From Candidatus Polarisedimenticolaceae bacterium (GTDB taxonomy: Bacteria > Pseudomonadota > Gammaproteobacteria > Chromatiales > Chromatiaceae): DNA of 49,593 bases. Location of the stretch: the NCBI GenBank assembly GCA_021648685.1, contig JAKISI010000018.1, positions 1 to 49,593 on the forward strand. The letters run 5' to 3'. Numbering within the stretch: position 1 is the stretch's first letter; every line of letters begins with the position of its first letter. Shown piece by piece: positions 1 through 7,682 of this stretch. Made by a program: the position numbers and the translations under genes. Below the pieces are notes generated by a model. It had not been told where the DNA came from. It saw only the letters and a list, made by a program, of their open reading frames with translations, and searched no databases.

Positions 1-78
1 AAAAGGAGCGTCAATTATTTTAAGCCTGAGAACTTTGGAACGTTCAAATCGGTGGGATCAGTTTTGGGGGAAGGTTAG
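1..78 (+). CDS. Possible 3' end of an upstream gene (partial)
   Basis: Frame 1 is open from the window edge to a TAG at 76-78 and would encode about 25 residues ending in SVGSVLGEG. It stops six bases before the methyltransferase start. It could be the tail of a gene beginning outside the window or chance open frame. No family can be assigned from so little sequence. Confidence 0.2.
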   Translation, partial: KRSVNYFKPENFGTFKSVGSVLGEG

Positions 79-83
79 CCAAT

Positions 84-620
84 TTGGAGTATGCTGCTAA
101 AACAATACATCATGTCGTAGCTACACCATGTGGGAATGGCAGTGTGGCACATGAATTGAGCCAGCGCGGTTGGGATGTTACGGGCGTTGACCCTTCGGCA
201 GAAGGTATTGCGCAGGCCTGCCAGCACTCTCCCAATCTTAAGCTTCAGACTGGCTCAGCTTATGATGACCTGGTGAGCCAGTATGGTAGGTTTCCTCTGG
301 TACTAAGCCTGGAAGTGGTTGAACATGTTTACACGCCGCGCCACTATGCACGCACAGTCTTTGAACTCCTTGATAGCGGTGGAACGGCTATTATTTCGAC
401 CCCTTACCATGGTTACTGGAAGAATCTTGCCCTTGCAGTTACAGGCCGTATGGATAAGCATTTTACAGCGCTGTGGGACAACGGCCATATTAAATTCTGG
501 TCTATGACAACGCTGCGTGATCTGCTTCTTGAGGCAGGTTTTGTAGATGTGCGTTTTGAGCGGGTGGGGCGAATACCGGCGTTGGCCAAATCTATGATTG
601 CAATTGCTTATAAGCCATAA
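84..620 (+). pseudogene. SAM-dependent methyltransferase, N-terminally decayed
   Basis: This encodes 178 residues of a UbiG-like class I methyltransferase of the type found in polysaccharide clusters. The conserved body is intact: a motif-I remnant ending PCGNG, an acidic strand-2 end (GVDPS), motif EVVEH, and a long ISTPYHGYWKN segment. The start is a TTG and the usual 50-60 residues before motif I are missing. Motif I itself, normally DLGCGNG, reads ATPCGNG, so its first acidic and glycine positions are lost. An in-frame stop lies at 27-29. I infer a 5'-truncated, probably inactive copy. Its tail (MIAIAYKP) is repeated in diverged form at 1360-1386, just before the next glycosyltransferase, which suggests this copy is a leftover of rearrangement. 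Confidence 0.6.
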
Positions 621-670
621 AGCGTGCTGCCATCATCCTGACACCAAGCGAGCACTCTCTTGATAGCCTT
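620..670 (+). pseudogene. Relic of the 5' end of a GT2 glycosyltransferase
   Basis: Reading in frame from 620, the sequence gives KRAAIILTPSEHSL. This aligns with the N-terminus of the intact glycosyltransferase at 1383 (KLVAIILTLNEVQHL). At the DNA level, 594-642 matches 1360-1408 over 49 bases with several mismatches. It directly follows the methyltransferase stop, exactly where the intact GT2 follows the second copy of that tail. The reading is a decayed second copy of the methyltransferase/GT2 junction. Confidence 0.6.
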
Positions 671-696
671 CTAATTTCAAAGATGAAATAAAATTC

Positions 697-734
697 TTGA
701 TACCAGCTTGAAAATGTCTACAATCAATAGACAT
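697..734 (+). promoter_or_regulatory. Promoter and palindromic operator of the toxin-antitoxin pair
   Basis: TTGATA (697-702) and TACAAT (719-724) are separated by 16 bases, a good sigma-70-like promoter. Overlapping the -10 is a perfect inverted repeat, ATGTCTA (714-720) and TAGACAT (728-734), with a 7-base spacer. A palindrome on the -10 of a TA operon is the expected binding site for antitoxin autoregulation. A GAGGT Shine-Dalgarno sequence follows, just before the ATG at 760. Confidence 0.55.
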
Positions 735-759
735 AATTAGGGTTATTTCTGAGGTAATA

Positions 760-996
760 ATGAAAGCATCCATTGTAGATCTAAGATACAAAACAAATGA
801 TATTCTGAAGGCGCTTGATAGAAATGAAAGTGTTACGGTGCTTTATCATGGCAAGGTCAAGGGCATAATTAAACCGATTAGAAAAAGGTCAAAATCAAAG
901 GTTAAGGAACACCCTTTTTTTGGCATGTATAAGAAGCCAGAGAAAACTGTATTGGAAGAGTTAGAGCGCTTAAGGAAGCCTCGCCATGATTTATGA
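760..996 (+). CDS. Phd/YefM-like antitoxin
   Basis: This is a 78-aa protein of the Phd/YefM antitoxin type. The N-terminal half (MKASIVDLRYKTNDILKALD, then SVTVLYHGKVKGII) has the usual DNA-binding dimer pattern: a short strand, a helix with the arginine/asparagine positions, and a beta hairpin. The basic, probably disordered C-terminal half would wrap the toxin. It overlaps the toxin start by 11 bases, so the two are translationally coupled. Expected role: neutralise the PIN RNase downstream and repress the promoter through the palindrome at 714-734. The family call is by motif only; Phd versus another ribbon/winged type is not certain. Confidence 0.75.
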   Translation: MKASIVDLRYKTNDILKALDRNESVTVLYHGKVKGIIKPIRKRSKSKVKEHPFFGMYKKPEKTVLEELERLRKPRHDL

Positions 997-1363
997 TACA
1001 GGTATTTTGATTTGGGTTCAGAGAGGGAATGAAAAGGCAGCGAGGCTTATTGAAAAAGACGAAGATAAATATCTTTCCATTCAGAGTTATATGGAGCTGC
1101 TTCAGGGCGCGAAGAATAAGATGCACCACAAATATGTAAAAGATTTTGTCTGTGAGTTTGGGTTTTCTATATTGCCGTTCACTGAGAATATAGGACACAG
1201 GGCGCTGGTATATGTAGAGGAGTATGCTCTTTCATCAAATATGAGGGCTGGTGACGCTATTATTTCCGCCACGGCAGTAGAAAATAATATGACTCTTGCT
1301 TCGAGTAATAGTAAGCACTTCAAGGCTGTGAAAGAGTTGCAACTCAAGGTGTTTAAGCCATGA
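986..1363 (+). CDS. PIN-domain toxin (VapC-like)
   Basis: This 125-aa protein has the PIN ribonuclease layout: first Asp in MIYDTGILIW (D4), Glu in SYMELLQ (E37), Asp in RAGDAIISA (D90), and the C-terminal LASSNSKHF segment. PIN toxins use these acidic residues to bind Mg2+/Mn2+ and cleave RNA. The fourth acidic position (normally TxD/N in this segment) reads SSN, which some active members share. Its stop (1361-1363) overlaps an ATG opening a short copy of the upstream methyltransferase tail (MIAIAHKL), so the cassette abuts a duplicated gene end. With 760-996 it forms a complete, apparently intact type II module. Confidence 0.85.
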   Translation: MIYDTGILIWVQRGNEKAARLIEKDEDKYLSIQSYMELLQGAKNKMHHKYVKDFVCEFGFSILPFTENIGHRALVYVEEYALSSNMRAGDAIISATAVENNMTLASSNSKHFKAVKELQLKVFKP

Positions 1364-1386
1364 TTGCGATTGCGCATAAGCTGTGA
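1360..1386 (+). pseudogene. Duplicated methyltransferase C-terminal tail
   Basis: The nine codons MIAIAHKL-stop are a diverged copy of the methyltransferase tail at 594-620 (MIAIAYKP-stop). Its TGA overlaps the GTG start of the GT2 gene as GTGA. This looks like the original coupled junction, left behind when the rest of the upstream methyltransferase copy was displaced by the toxin-antitoxin cassette. Confidence 0.55.
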
Positions 1387-2279
1387 AACTTGTAGCCATC
1401 ATCCTGACGTTGAATGAGGTGCAGCATCTGCCACGTTGTTTGGCTAGCCTTGAAGGTGTGGTGAATCAGGTGCTTGTTGCTGACTCCTATTCGACTGATG
1501 GCACCTTAAACATTGCAGAGGCTCATGGTGCGCAAGTGGTGCAGAATCCATTTGTAACACAGGCTATGCAATTTAACTGGGCACTAACCCAGCTTGAGGA
1601 AGATACAGATTGGGTATTGCGTATTGATGCTGATGAATATCTGACACAAGAGTTGATAGCAGAAATACAAGAAAGATTGCCTGGTATTGCCGCTGAAGTA
1701 GATGGCGTTTACTTTGGTCGGCGTATGACCTTCCAGGGGCGGTTGATTCGTTTTGGCGGAGTCTTTCCGGTGCAGGTGCTTCGGTTGTTCCGTTATGGCC
1801 GGGGGCAGTGTGAAAATCGCTGGATGGATGAGCATATCAAGGTTGCAGGATCTACGGTTAATTTTAAGGGCGAACTGATTGATGATAACCTCAACTCACT
1901 CACTTGGTGGACTGAGAAGCATAACCATTATGCCAGCCGTGAGGTAGTGGATCTGCTTAATCTGGAATATGGCTTTATGCCGCATGATTCGGTTGCCAGC
2001 CTGCGTGGTGGCTCACAGGCAGGTGTAAAACGCTGGCTTAAAGAGATGGTTTATGCACGCCTGCCAGGAGGCTTTAGAGCTTTTACCTATTTTTTGTATC
2101 GCTATGTTCTTAGGCTTGGCTTTCTTGATGGCAAGGCGGGTACTGCCTTCCATTTTCTGCAAGGCTTCTGGTACCGCTACTTAGTCGATGCGAAGCTAGC
2201 TGAGGTGAAGCGCTACATGCGCACCCATTGCTGTGACGTAACTACAGCAATTGAGCAGGTGTTGAAGATACGGGTTTGA
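1383..2279 (+). CDS. Glycosyltransferase family 2 (WaaE/KdtX-like)
   Basis: This 298-aa GT-A fold glycosyltransferase opens with the nucleotide-binding strand KLVAIILTLNE. It carries the SYSTDGT loop around residue 40 and the metal-binding DxD-type motif in RIDADEYLTQE near residue 80. It resembles the WaaE-type GT2 enzymes that add a sugar to lipopolysaccharide core or capsular precursors at the inner membrane. The start is GTG at 1383, overlapping the duplicated methyltransferase tail. The last ~17 codons recur in diverged form at 3231-3269, evidence of a lost paralogue. The next methyltransferase starts two bases after the stop, so the two are probably co-transcribed. Donor and acceptor cannot be read from the sequence. 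Confidence 0.85.
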   Translation: MKLVAIILTLNEVQHLPRCLASLEGVVNQVLVADSYSTDGTLNIAEAHGAQVVQNPFVTQAMQFNWALTQLEEDTDWVLRIDADEYLTQELIAEIQERLPGIAAEVDGVYFGRRMTFQGRLIRFGGVFPVQVLRLFRYGRGQCENRWMDEHIKVAGSTVNFKGELIDDNLNSLTWWTEKHNHYASREVVDLLNLEYGFMPHDSVASLRGGSQAGVKRWLKEMVYARLPGGFRAFTYFLYRYVLRLGFLDGKAGTAFHFLQGFWYRYLVDAKLAEVKRYMRTHCCDVTTAIEQVLKIRV

Positions 2280-2280
2280 A

Positions 2281-2967
2281 GTGCGTGATAGCAGGATGCT
2301 GTTCTCTATGAGTAGAAGTCTAATAAGTGGAATTCAAAAGATGCGTTCATTTCATCATTTAACACCTCGTTATGTCTGGAATCGTTTTGCACTCATGGCT
2401 TATGAGCGAGCTAACCCAGAATTGCCTTGGTTGACCCGTGACATGATCAATATCCTTGGTGAGTGGTTGTGTTCTACGGATGTTGGATTGGAATTCGGGT
2501 CAGGCCGAAGTACTAGTTGGTTTGCTAAACGGGTAAGGCATCTGACAAGTGTTGAGAATAATCCAGAGTGGTTTGAAATTGTTCAAAATCAGATTCAGGA
2601 TTTGCCTGTGGAGTATTTTCTGCATCAGGATGGTACGGATAATGTGGGAAATAGTGAATATGTTGCTGTTGCGCAGAAACTCCCTTTTGCTAGTCTGGAC
2701 TTTTGCTTGATTGATGGTATGGCCAGAGATCACTGCGCTTTGGCGTGTCTAGATAAGATCAAACCGGGTGGAATCCTCATTATAGATAATGTGGAGCGAT
2801 ATATACCCCGAGAACACAAAACATTCTCACCAAATTCACGCAGCATCAGTGATGGATATGCTTCAGAAATATGGGAGCAGGTTGGCAAAGAGCTTCAGAA
2901 GTGGCGATGCATATGGACAACTAATGGGGTTACAGACACTGCGTTTTGGGTAAAACCCTACGTGTGA
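2281..2967 (+). CDS. SAM-dependent methyltransferase (class I)
   Basis: This 228-aa protein has a class I methyltransferase core: motif I GLEFGSGRSTSWFA near residue 75, motif II ending SVENNPEW, an acidic/hydrophobic strand DFCLIDGMARDH near 145, and KPGGILIIDNVERY. The family resembles the Methyltransf_24 group often found among sugar-modifying genes. The GTG start sits one base after the GT2 stop; ATGs at 2296, 2311 and 2341 are alternatives. It may methylate a sugar or lipid intermediate of the same locus. The substrate is unknown. Confidence 0.75.
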   Translation: MRDSRMLFSMSRSLISGIQKMRSFHHLTPRYVWNRFALMAYERANPELPWLTRDMINILGEWLCSTDVGLEFGSGRSTSWFAKRVRHLTSVENNPEWFEIVQNQIQDLPVEYFLHQDGTDNVGNSEYVAVAQKLPFASLDFCLIDGMARDHCALACLDKIKPGGILIIDNVERYIPREHKTFSPNSRSISDGYASEIWEQVGKELQKWRCIWTTNGVTDTAFWVKPYV

Positions 2968-3081
2968 AAAACCTGTTGGGTGTATGAATATGATGTTATC
3001 CATTAGTCCGGTAAATAATACAGAATCTTATTGCCGATAAGGTGCCTGTATGCTTACAAGCGGCCAATTGAGGATTCCAGG

Positions 3082-3269
3082 TTGAAGGTGGTTTTTTTGA
3101 ATCGCTTTTTCTACCCTGATCGCTCCGCAACCAGCCAGTTTCTTACGGATCTTGCATTTCATTTGGCTGGCAATGGATTGCTTGTTACCGAGCAGGTGAA
3201 CAGTGCGCGGGTCTACCCTGCTGTGATGTAACTACAGCAATTGAGAAGGTGTTGGGAATCCGGGTTAAG
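3082..3269 (+). pseudogene. Chimeric relic: GT4 5' end joined to GT2 3' end
   Basis: Positions 3082-3217 reproduce the start of the GT4 gene at 4612 (VVFLNRFFYPDRSATSQFL against IIFLNRFFYPDHSATSQLL). About 60 bases are missing internally: GNGLL joins directly to VTEQVN. At about 3218 the similarity switches to the 3' end of a GT2 gene: 3231-3269 encodes DVTTAIEKVLGIRVK-stop, close to DVTTAIEQVLKIRV at the end of the gene at 1383. Differences are mostly conservative, so this is a diverged paralogue rather than a fresh copy. It is the debris of a lost glycosyltransferase pair. Confidence 0.7.
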
Positions 3270-3280
3270 TAAGCGCTAAA

Positions 3281-4504
3281 TTATAAATAGATTGCAGGTA
3301 ACTGGTAGATGTTTTCGCTTAATTTAAAGACCTCATCACCATTGTTTATCAGTAGGCCAAATGGGCATTTGTAGTCGAGGATGAAGTTTTCCAACGCTTT
3401 CAGCTGTTTTTTTGATGTGGCAGAACCTGATTTTATTTCAATCGGTATTAGACCGTGTTTGCTTTCGATGATTAAATCAATCTCTGCTTGGTTGTGCGTT
3501 CGGTAGTAGTAGTAATCAATCTCTTCGATGCGGTTATTAAAATGACGGATAATCTGTTCTGATATGAACACTTCCCAGATTCGGCCAAACTGAGGGTGGG
3601 CTTTTAGATCATCTGCTGAGTAAATGCGCAGGAAATAGTTTATGAGTCCTGTGTCGCGCAGATGCCCTTTCGGCATTTTTACAATGCGCTTTGTTGCATT
3701 TTTTTGGTAAGAGGGGAGCTTTCTCCATAAAAAGGTGCCTTCAACAATATCCAGGTAGTGTTTTACCGTAGGTTGTGAAACATCGAGGGAGCGGGCAAAG
3801 TTTGAGGCATTTATGATTTCACCGCTTGCATATGCCAGCATTTGGACAAAACGCTTGTATGTATCAAGTTTTAATGTGGGAAAGAGTGCCCGGATATCTC
3901 TTTCTACGTAGGTTTTTATGTAGTTTTCCATCCAGAGTCGGAAGAATTTTGGATCATGGCGCTTTAGGAATGGCTCAGGGTATCCACCGTACAGGCAGAG
4001 TTCAAGAAGCTCACGTTTATTGAAATTGGGTTTTAATGATTTGAGTGTTTCTGGGCTCTCAAGTGCTGTAATCAGGTTGGAGCTGTTTTTTTCCAGACCT
4101 TCTTGCCATTCAAATGGATCCAGTTCTACTATTGCAACACGACCGGCTAATGTTTCGCTTATATTCTTCAGTAACTGAGGGGAGCTGGAACCGCTTAACA
4201 GGAATTGCCCTGTTGCTTGACGGTTTCGATCAATTTCGACTCTTAGTGCCTTAAATAAATTTGTGGAGAGCTGTGCTTCATCAAAAACAAGTGGCCTGCC
4301 TGTTTCCTGTAGAAGCAGCTCTGGGTCGCTGTTAATGCGCTGGAAATCAGCACTTCGCTCCAGATCGAAAAAGGTTGCTCTGGGTAGAACCTGCTTTAAT
4401 AGCGTCGATTTGCCCACCTGCCTTGCACCCAGTATGACAACGCAAGGGAAATTATTGAGCAGGTAGTCTATTGAATCTAACGAATTTCTTTTTTTATAAG
4501 ACAT
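3281..4504 (-). CDS. AAA-family ATPase with DUF4143
   Basis: This ~407-aa protein starts MSYKKRNSL. An N-terminal AAA_14 ATPase has Walker A LGARQVGKST (near residue 30), Walker B LVFDEAQ and sensor segment LSGSSSPQLL. A winged-helix-like middle part follows (ASNFARSLDVSQPTVKHYLD). The C-terminal DUF4143 region carries a PD-(D/E)xK-like signature (EIDLIIE, then PIEIKSG). Such proteins are common, mobile and functionally poorly understood; they are often found in genomic islands. The gene runs against its neighbours and sits between the GT relic and the intact GT4 gene, so it looks inserted. ATG 4504 is preferred over the TTG two codons upstream. Confidence 0.85.
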   Translation of the reverse strand: MSYKKRNSLDSIDYLLNNFPCVVILGARQVGKSTLLKQVLPRATFFDLERSADFQRINSDPELLLQETGRPLVFDEAQLSTNLFKALRVEIDRNRQATGQFLLSGSSSPQLLKNISETLAGRVAIVELDPFEWQEGLEKNSSNLITALESPETLKSLKPNFNKRELLELCLYGGYPEPFLKRHDPKFFRLWMENYIKTYVERDIRALFPTLKLDTYKRFVQMLAYASGEIINASNFARSLDVSQPTVKHYLDIVEGTFLWRKLPSYQKNATKRIVKMPKGHLRDTGLINYFLRIYSADDLKAHPQFGRIWEVFISEQIIRHFNNRIEEIDYYYYRTHNQAEIDLIIESKHGLIPIEIKSGSATSKKQLKALENFILDYKCPFGLLINNGDEVFKLSENIYQLPAIYL

Positions 4505-4528
4505 AATCAAAGTCTGCCTTTAAAATAT

Positions 4529-4547
4529 CCTGCTAAACTATAGCAGG
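4529..4547. repeat. Short inverted repeat in divergent intergenic region
   Basis: CCTGCTA (4529-4535) and TAGCAGG (4541-4547) form a perfect 7-bp inverted repeat with a 5-base loop. It lies between the divergent ATPase and GT4 genes. No T-tract follows in either direction, so an operator or leader hairpin is more likely than a terminator. Function unknown. Confidence 0.3.
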
Positions 4548-4611
4548 GATCTGTCTGCTTTGACAGAATTGTCATATTAATGGCAGAGGGTATCAGGAGC
4601 TTGTGAACTGA

Positions 4612-5832
4612 ATGAAGATAATTTTTCTCAACCGATTTTTCTACCCCGACCACTCCGCAACCAGCCAGCTTCTTACGGATCTTGCATTCCACCTGGCTGA
4701 TGCGGGCTGGGATGTTTCCGTTATCTGTAGCCGCCAGCGTTATGACGATGCAGCTGCTGAGTTGCCTGTTACCGAGCAGGTGAACCGTGTGCAGGTCTAC
4801 CGTATCTGGACATCCCGCTTTGGTCGCCATAATCTGATCGGGCGCGGGCTGGATTACCTGAGTTTCTATTTGAGTGCGGCATGGCGGCTCTATTGTCTGA
4901 CGCGGGAAGGCGATATTGTAGTAGCCAAAACCGACCCCCCGATGATCTCTGTTGTGGCTGGCTGGATTGCCCGATTGCGTCGTGCATATTTGGTGAACTG
5001 GTTGCAGGATCTTTTTCCAGAAGTTGCAACTGCATTGAAGATAAAAGGGCTTGACGGGGCTTTGGGTCGAATACTTGTTCGCTTGCGCAACCGTTCGTTA
5101 CAGCAGGCAAAATGCAATATTGTATTGGGTGAGTTAATGCGGCAACGCCTGGTGGCGGAGGGCATCCCCGAAGGGCAGATCAGGGTTGTTCATAACTGGG
5201 CTGATGGAGAGGCGATAACGCCGCTGCCGCAGGCGCAGAATCCATTGCGCAGGGAGTGGGGGCTGGAAGGCAAGTTTGTGGTTGGCTATTCGGGGAATTT
5301 GGGTCGTGCCCATGAGTTTACTACGCTACTGGATGCAGCGGAGTCTTTGCAAAAACAGAAGCAGATTGTTTTTCTGTTTATAGGGGGTGGCCCGCAGTTA
5401 GCAAAGGTACAGGAGGTGGTGCAAAGCAGGGGGCTGGGCAATTGTGTGTTCCGTCCCTATCAGCCACGGGAGAGGCTTCGGGAAAGTCTTGGTGTTGCTG
5501 ATCTTCATTTGGTAGTGTTGCGCCCGGAGCTTGAGGGGTTGATTGTGCCAAGCAAGTTTTATGGTATTGCTGCGGCAGGTCGGCCAACGATATATGTGGG
5601 TGATCCACAGGGAGAGGTGGCGCAGATTGTTACTCGTGGTGATGCCGGCATTGCGGTGGTAATAGGGAATGGAACCGGGCTGGCAGAGCAAATAGTGGAG
5701 CTACATCAAAACGCGGGGTGTTGTGCCGGGTTGGGCCAAAATGCCCATTTGCTTTTTGAAAAGCGTTACTCCAGGCAGCTTGCACTGCAAGCGTGGTGTA
5801 CGGTATTAAATGCCTGTGGCAGAAAACCATGA
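4612..5832 (+). CDS. Glycosyltransferase family 4 (WbuB/WcaI-like)
   Basis: This 406-aa GT-B fold enzyme has an N-terminal acceptor domain beginning MKIIFLNRFFYPDHSATSQL, as in WbuB-type transferases. The C-terminal Rossmann domain has VVGYSGNLGRAHEF near residue 225, the FIGGGPQ strand, and the PSKFYGIAAAGRP segment. That segment contains the E/K-type donor-binding region of GT4, though the usual EX7E second Glu is not obvious. WbuB homologues transfer a deoxy-aminosugar in O-antigen or capsule synthesis at the inner membrane. AGGAG at about 4596 is the likely ribosome site. A fragment of a paralogue lies at 3082. Confidence 0.87.
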   Translation: MKIIFLNRFFYPDHSATSQLLTDLAFHLADAGWDVSVICSRQRYDDAAAELPVTEQVNRVQVYRIWTSRFGRHNLIGRGLDYLSFYLSAAWRLYCLTREGDIVVAKTDPPMISVVAGWIARLRRAYLVNWLQDLFPEVATALKIKGLDGALGRILVRLRNRSLQQAKCNIVLGELMRQRLVAEGIPEGQIRVVHNWADGEAITPLPQAQNPLRREWGLEGKFVVGYSGNLGRAHEFTTLLDAAESLQKQKQIVFLFIGGGPQLAKVQEVVQSRGLGNCVFRPYQPRERLRESLGVADLHLVVLRPELEGLIVPSKFYGIAAAGRPTIYVGDPQGEVAQIVTRGDAGIAVVIGNGTGLAEQIVELHQNAGCCAGLGQNAHLLFEKRYSRQLALQAWCTVLNACGRKP

Positions 5833-5988
5833 AAGCCAAAGTGTAGGTCTATGCTTGATTCGTGTGGGAAAAGTTTTTTGGCTTCTGTCCGCTAATACTA
5901 AAGATCATGGTTGTTTGGCTGAGGTGGTTCTTAATGCTTGCCATTTTGGAATCAGATTTTTGCAAAGTAAACAGGGCTGGAATTTAGA

Positions 5989-6414
5989 ATGAATGAGAAA
6001 AAACCAATGCTTATAGCGCTGACTCCAGAGGCGGAGGCTGCAATGGGAACACCAGAGCTTGTGTTAAAGCATTTTCCTTTTCGCATTGGCCGTGAGTCCC
6101 GTGTTGCTTTGGTTGATGGGGTAATGAAAGTGACAGAGCGTCGGCGACAGGATCTATCTACAGTAAGCAATGATCTTTATTTGGTAGACCGGGGCAGGCC
6201 GTTAAATGTCTCTCGGCAGCATCTACAGATAGAAAGAAGTGATGATGGGAGTCACAAGGTTGTAGATTGTGGCAGTGCGTGTGGCACGTTGGTGGGACAT
6301 AAACAGATCGGCGGTCATGACCAGGGTGGAGAGTCTGTATTGCAACATGGTGAAGTTCTGGTGGTGGGTACTTCCGAGTCTCCCTTTGTCTTTCGTTTTA
6401 TGTTGGGTGTGTAG
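5989..6414 (+). CDS. FHA domain protein
   Basis: This 141-aa protein is essentially one forkhead-associated domain. The signature residues are present: FRIGRES (GR near residue 30), VSRQHLQIE (S and H near residue 78) and the CGSACGTLVG loop that replaces the usual NGT. FHA domains bind phosphothreonine peptides. No Ser/Thr kinase is in the window, so the partner is unknown. It sits between GT4 and the WecA-like gene in the same direction. FHA proteins next to polysaccharide genes may sense phosphorylation of assembly proteins, but that is inference. Confidence 0.8.
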   Translation: MNEKKPMLIALTPEAEAAMGTPELVLKHFPFRIGRESRVALVDGVMKVTERRRQDLSTVSNDLYLVDRGRPLNVSRQHLQIERSDDGSHKVVDCGSACGTLVGHKQIGGHDQGGESVLQHGEVLVVGTSESPFVFRFMLGV

Positions 6415-6458
6415 TGATTTTTGCCGCAAGCCTTAAATCTAACAGGTGATGGTGACCT

Positions 6459-7658
6459 ATGCGCAGTGAAGACATTCTCAGTTATCTACTCGCATTTGGG
6501 GTGGCCGTCCTGTTGCTCAGGGTTCTTGCAAGGGTGGCATCCCATATTAATCTGGTTGATCATCCAAATGAACGTAAAGATCATCAGGGCGCAATACCCC
6601 TGATCGGTGGGTTGGCCATGTTTATGGCCTTTAGCTTTGCAGCGCTGACACTGACGGTTCCCATTTCCCATTTGCGCAGTTTCTTTGCGGGTGCTGCGCT
6701 GTTGGTGTTGGTGGGCGTATTGGATGATATGCGTGAGCTATCATCTGCTACCCGATTTGCAGCCCAGATTATTGCTGCTTTGCTGATGACTCAACTGGGT
6801 GGTGTGGTGCTACAAAACTTTGGCGCTATTGGTTGGGGTGGGAGTTGGTTTGAGCTGGGGGGCTGGTCGGTTCCACTCTCTGTATTTGCCACAGTTGGCG
6901 TTATCAATGCATTAAATATGTCTGACGGCATTGATGGTCTGGCAGGTTCTATCAGCCTGTTGGTGGTTCTGGCGCTGGGACTTGTTGCCGGGGTTGCAGG
7001 TGATTTTGGTAGTGTGCGGATGTTGCTGCTGCTGGCAACAGTGATCTTTGCTTTTCTATTGTTTAATACGCGGATTTTTGGCCATAAACGCGCATTGGTT
7101 TTTATGGGTGATGCAGGAAGTATGTTTCTGGGGTTTGTGCTGGCCTGGTTTTTTATTCAACTCTCCCAGGGTGAAAGCAGGGCGATGACACCGGTAACAG
7201 CGCTGTGGTTCTTTGCAGTGCCTCTTATTGATACTGTCAGCCAGATGTTGCGGCGAATTTTAAAGGGGCGCTCGCCCTTTGCCCCTGACCGGGAGCATTT
7301 TCATCATGTTCTGTTGTTGGCACGATACAGCCCGGGGCAATCCCTGGGGATCGTTATTGCAGTTTCGGTTATGACCAGTCTGGTGGGGCTTGGGGGGTTA
7401 TATCTTGGGGTGCCAGAGGTTGTCATGTTTTATGGCTTCCTTCTGCTTTTTGCGATCTATTTTCTGGGCATGATATGGGCTTGGAAGGTCAGGCGCTTCC
7501 TCCATCGTTCGATCTCACGGCGGTTGGGTCTGCCGGATCGGAGGTCAGGCAAAGAGCGTCGACAAGCTGGAGAGCAAAGTGGATGGGCGGGTTTGGAAAG
7601 GTGTGCTGAAACAGGGGATCAGCGATGTGACTTGAATGATCGCCGTAAATCGAAGTAG
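6459..7658 (+). CDS. Undecaprenyl-phosphate sugar-1-phosphate transferase (WecA/MraY family)
   Basis: This 399-aa polytopic membrane protein has the family signatures in order: PNERKDHQGAIPLIGG near residue 35, VLDDMRE near 87, NALNMSDGIDGLAGS near 150, FMGDAGSMFLGF near 217 and the cytoplasmic REHFHH loop near 277. It should transfer a sugar-1-phosphate (GlcNAc-1-P in WecA) from a UDP-sugar to undecaprenyl phosphate, the first step of a lipid-linked repeat unit. That fits the glycosyltransferases upstream. The C-terminus has an unusual ~50-residue polar tail rich in Arg and Asp (RRSGKERRQ, later CDLNDRRK). The stop faces the convergent nucleotidyltransferase 24 bases away. Confidence 0.9.
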   Translation: MRSEDILSYLLAFGVAVLLLRVLARVASHINLVDHPNERKDHQGAIPLIGGLAMFMAFSFAALTLTVPISHLRSFFAGAALLVLVGVLDDMRELSSATRFAAQIIAALLMTQLGGVVLQNFGAIGWGGSWFELGGWSVPLSVFATVGVINALNMSDGIDGLAGSISLLVVLALGLVAGVAGDFGSVRMLLLLATVIFAFLLFNTRIFGHKRALVFMGDAGSMFLGFVLAWFFIQLSQGESRAMTPVTALWFFAVPLIDTVSQMLRRILKGRSPFAPDREHFHHVLLLARYSPGQSLGIVIAVSVMTSLVGLGGLYLGVPEVVMFYGFLLLFAIYFLGMIWAWKVRRFLHRSISRRLGLPDRRSGKERRQAGEQSGWAGLERCAETGDQRCDLNDRRKSK

Positions 7659-7682
7659 GCGTTGGCAAGAAGCCAGCTTTAT

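Noticed and set aside
3031-3231. 66-aa ORF as an intact gene
   Set aside because: It is the broken start of a GT4 gene with an internal deletion and a foreign 3' end.
4560-4588. TTGACA at 4560 as the GT4 promoter
   Set aside because: No -10 hexamer at 16-18 bases; TATTAA is only nine bases away.
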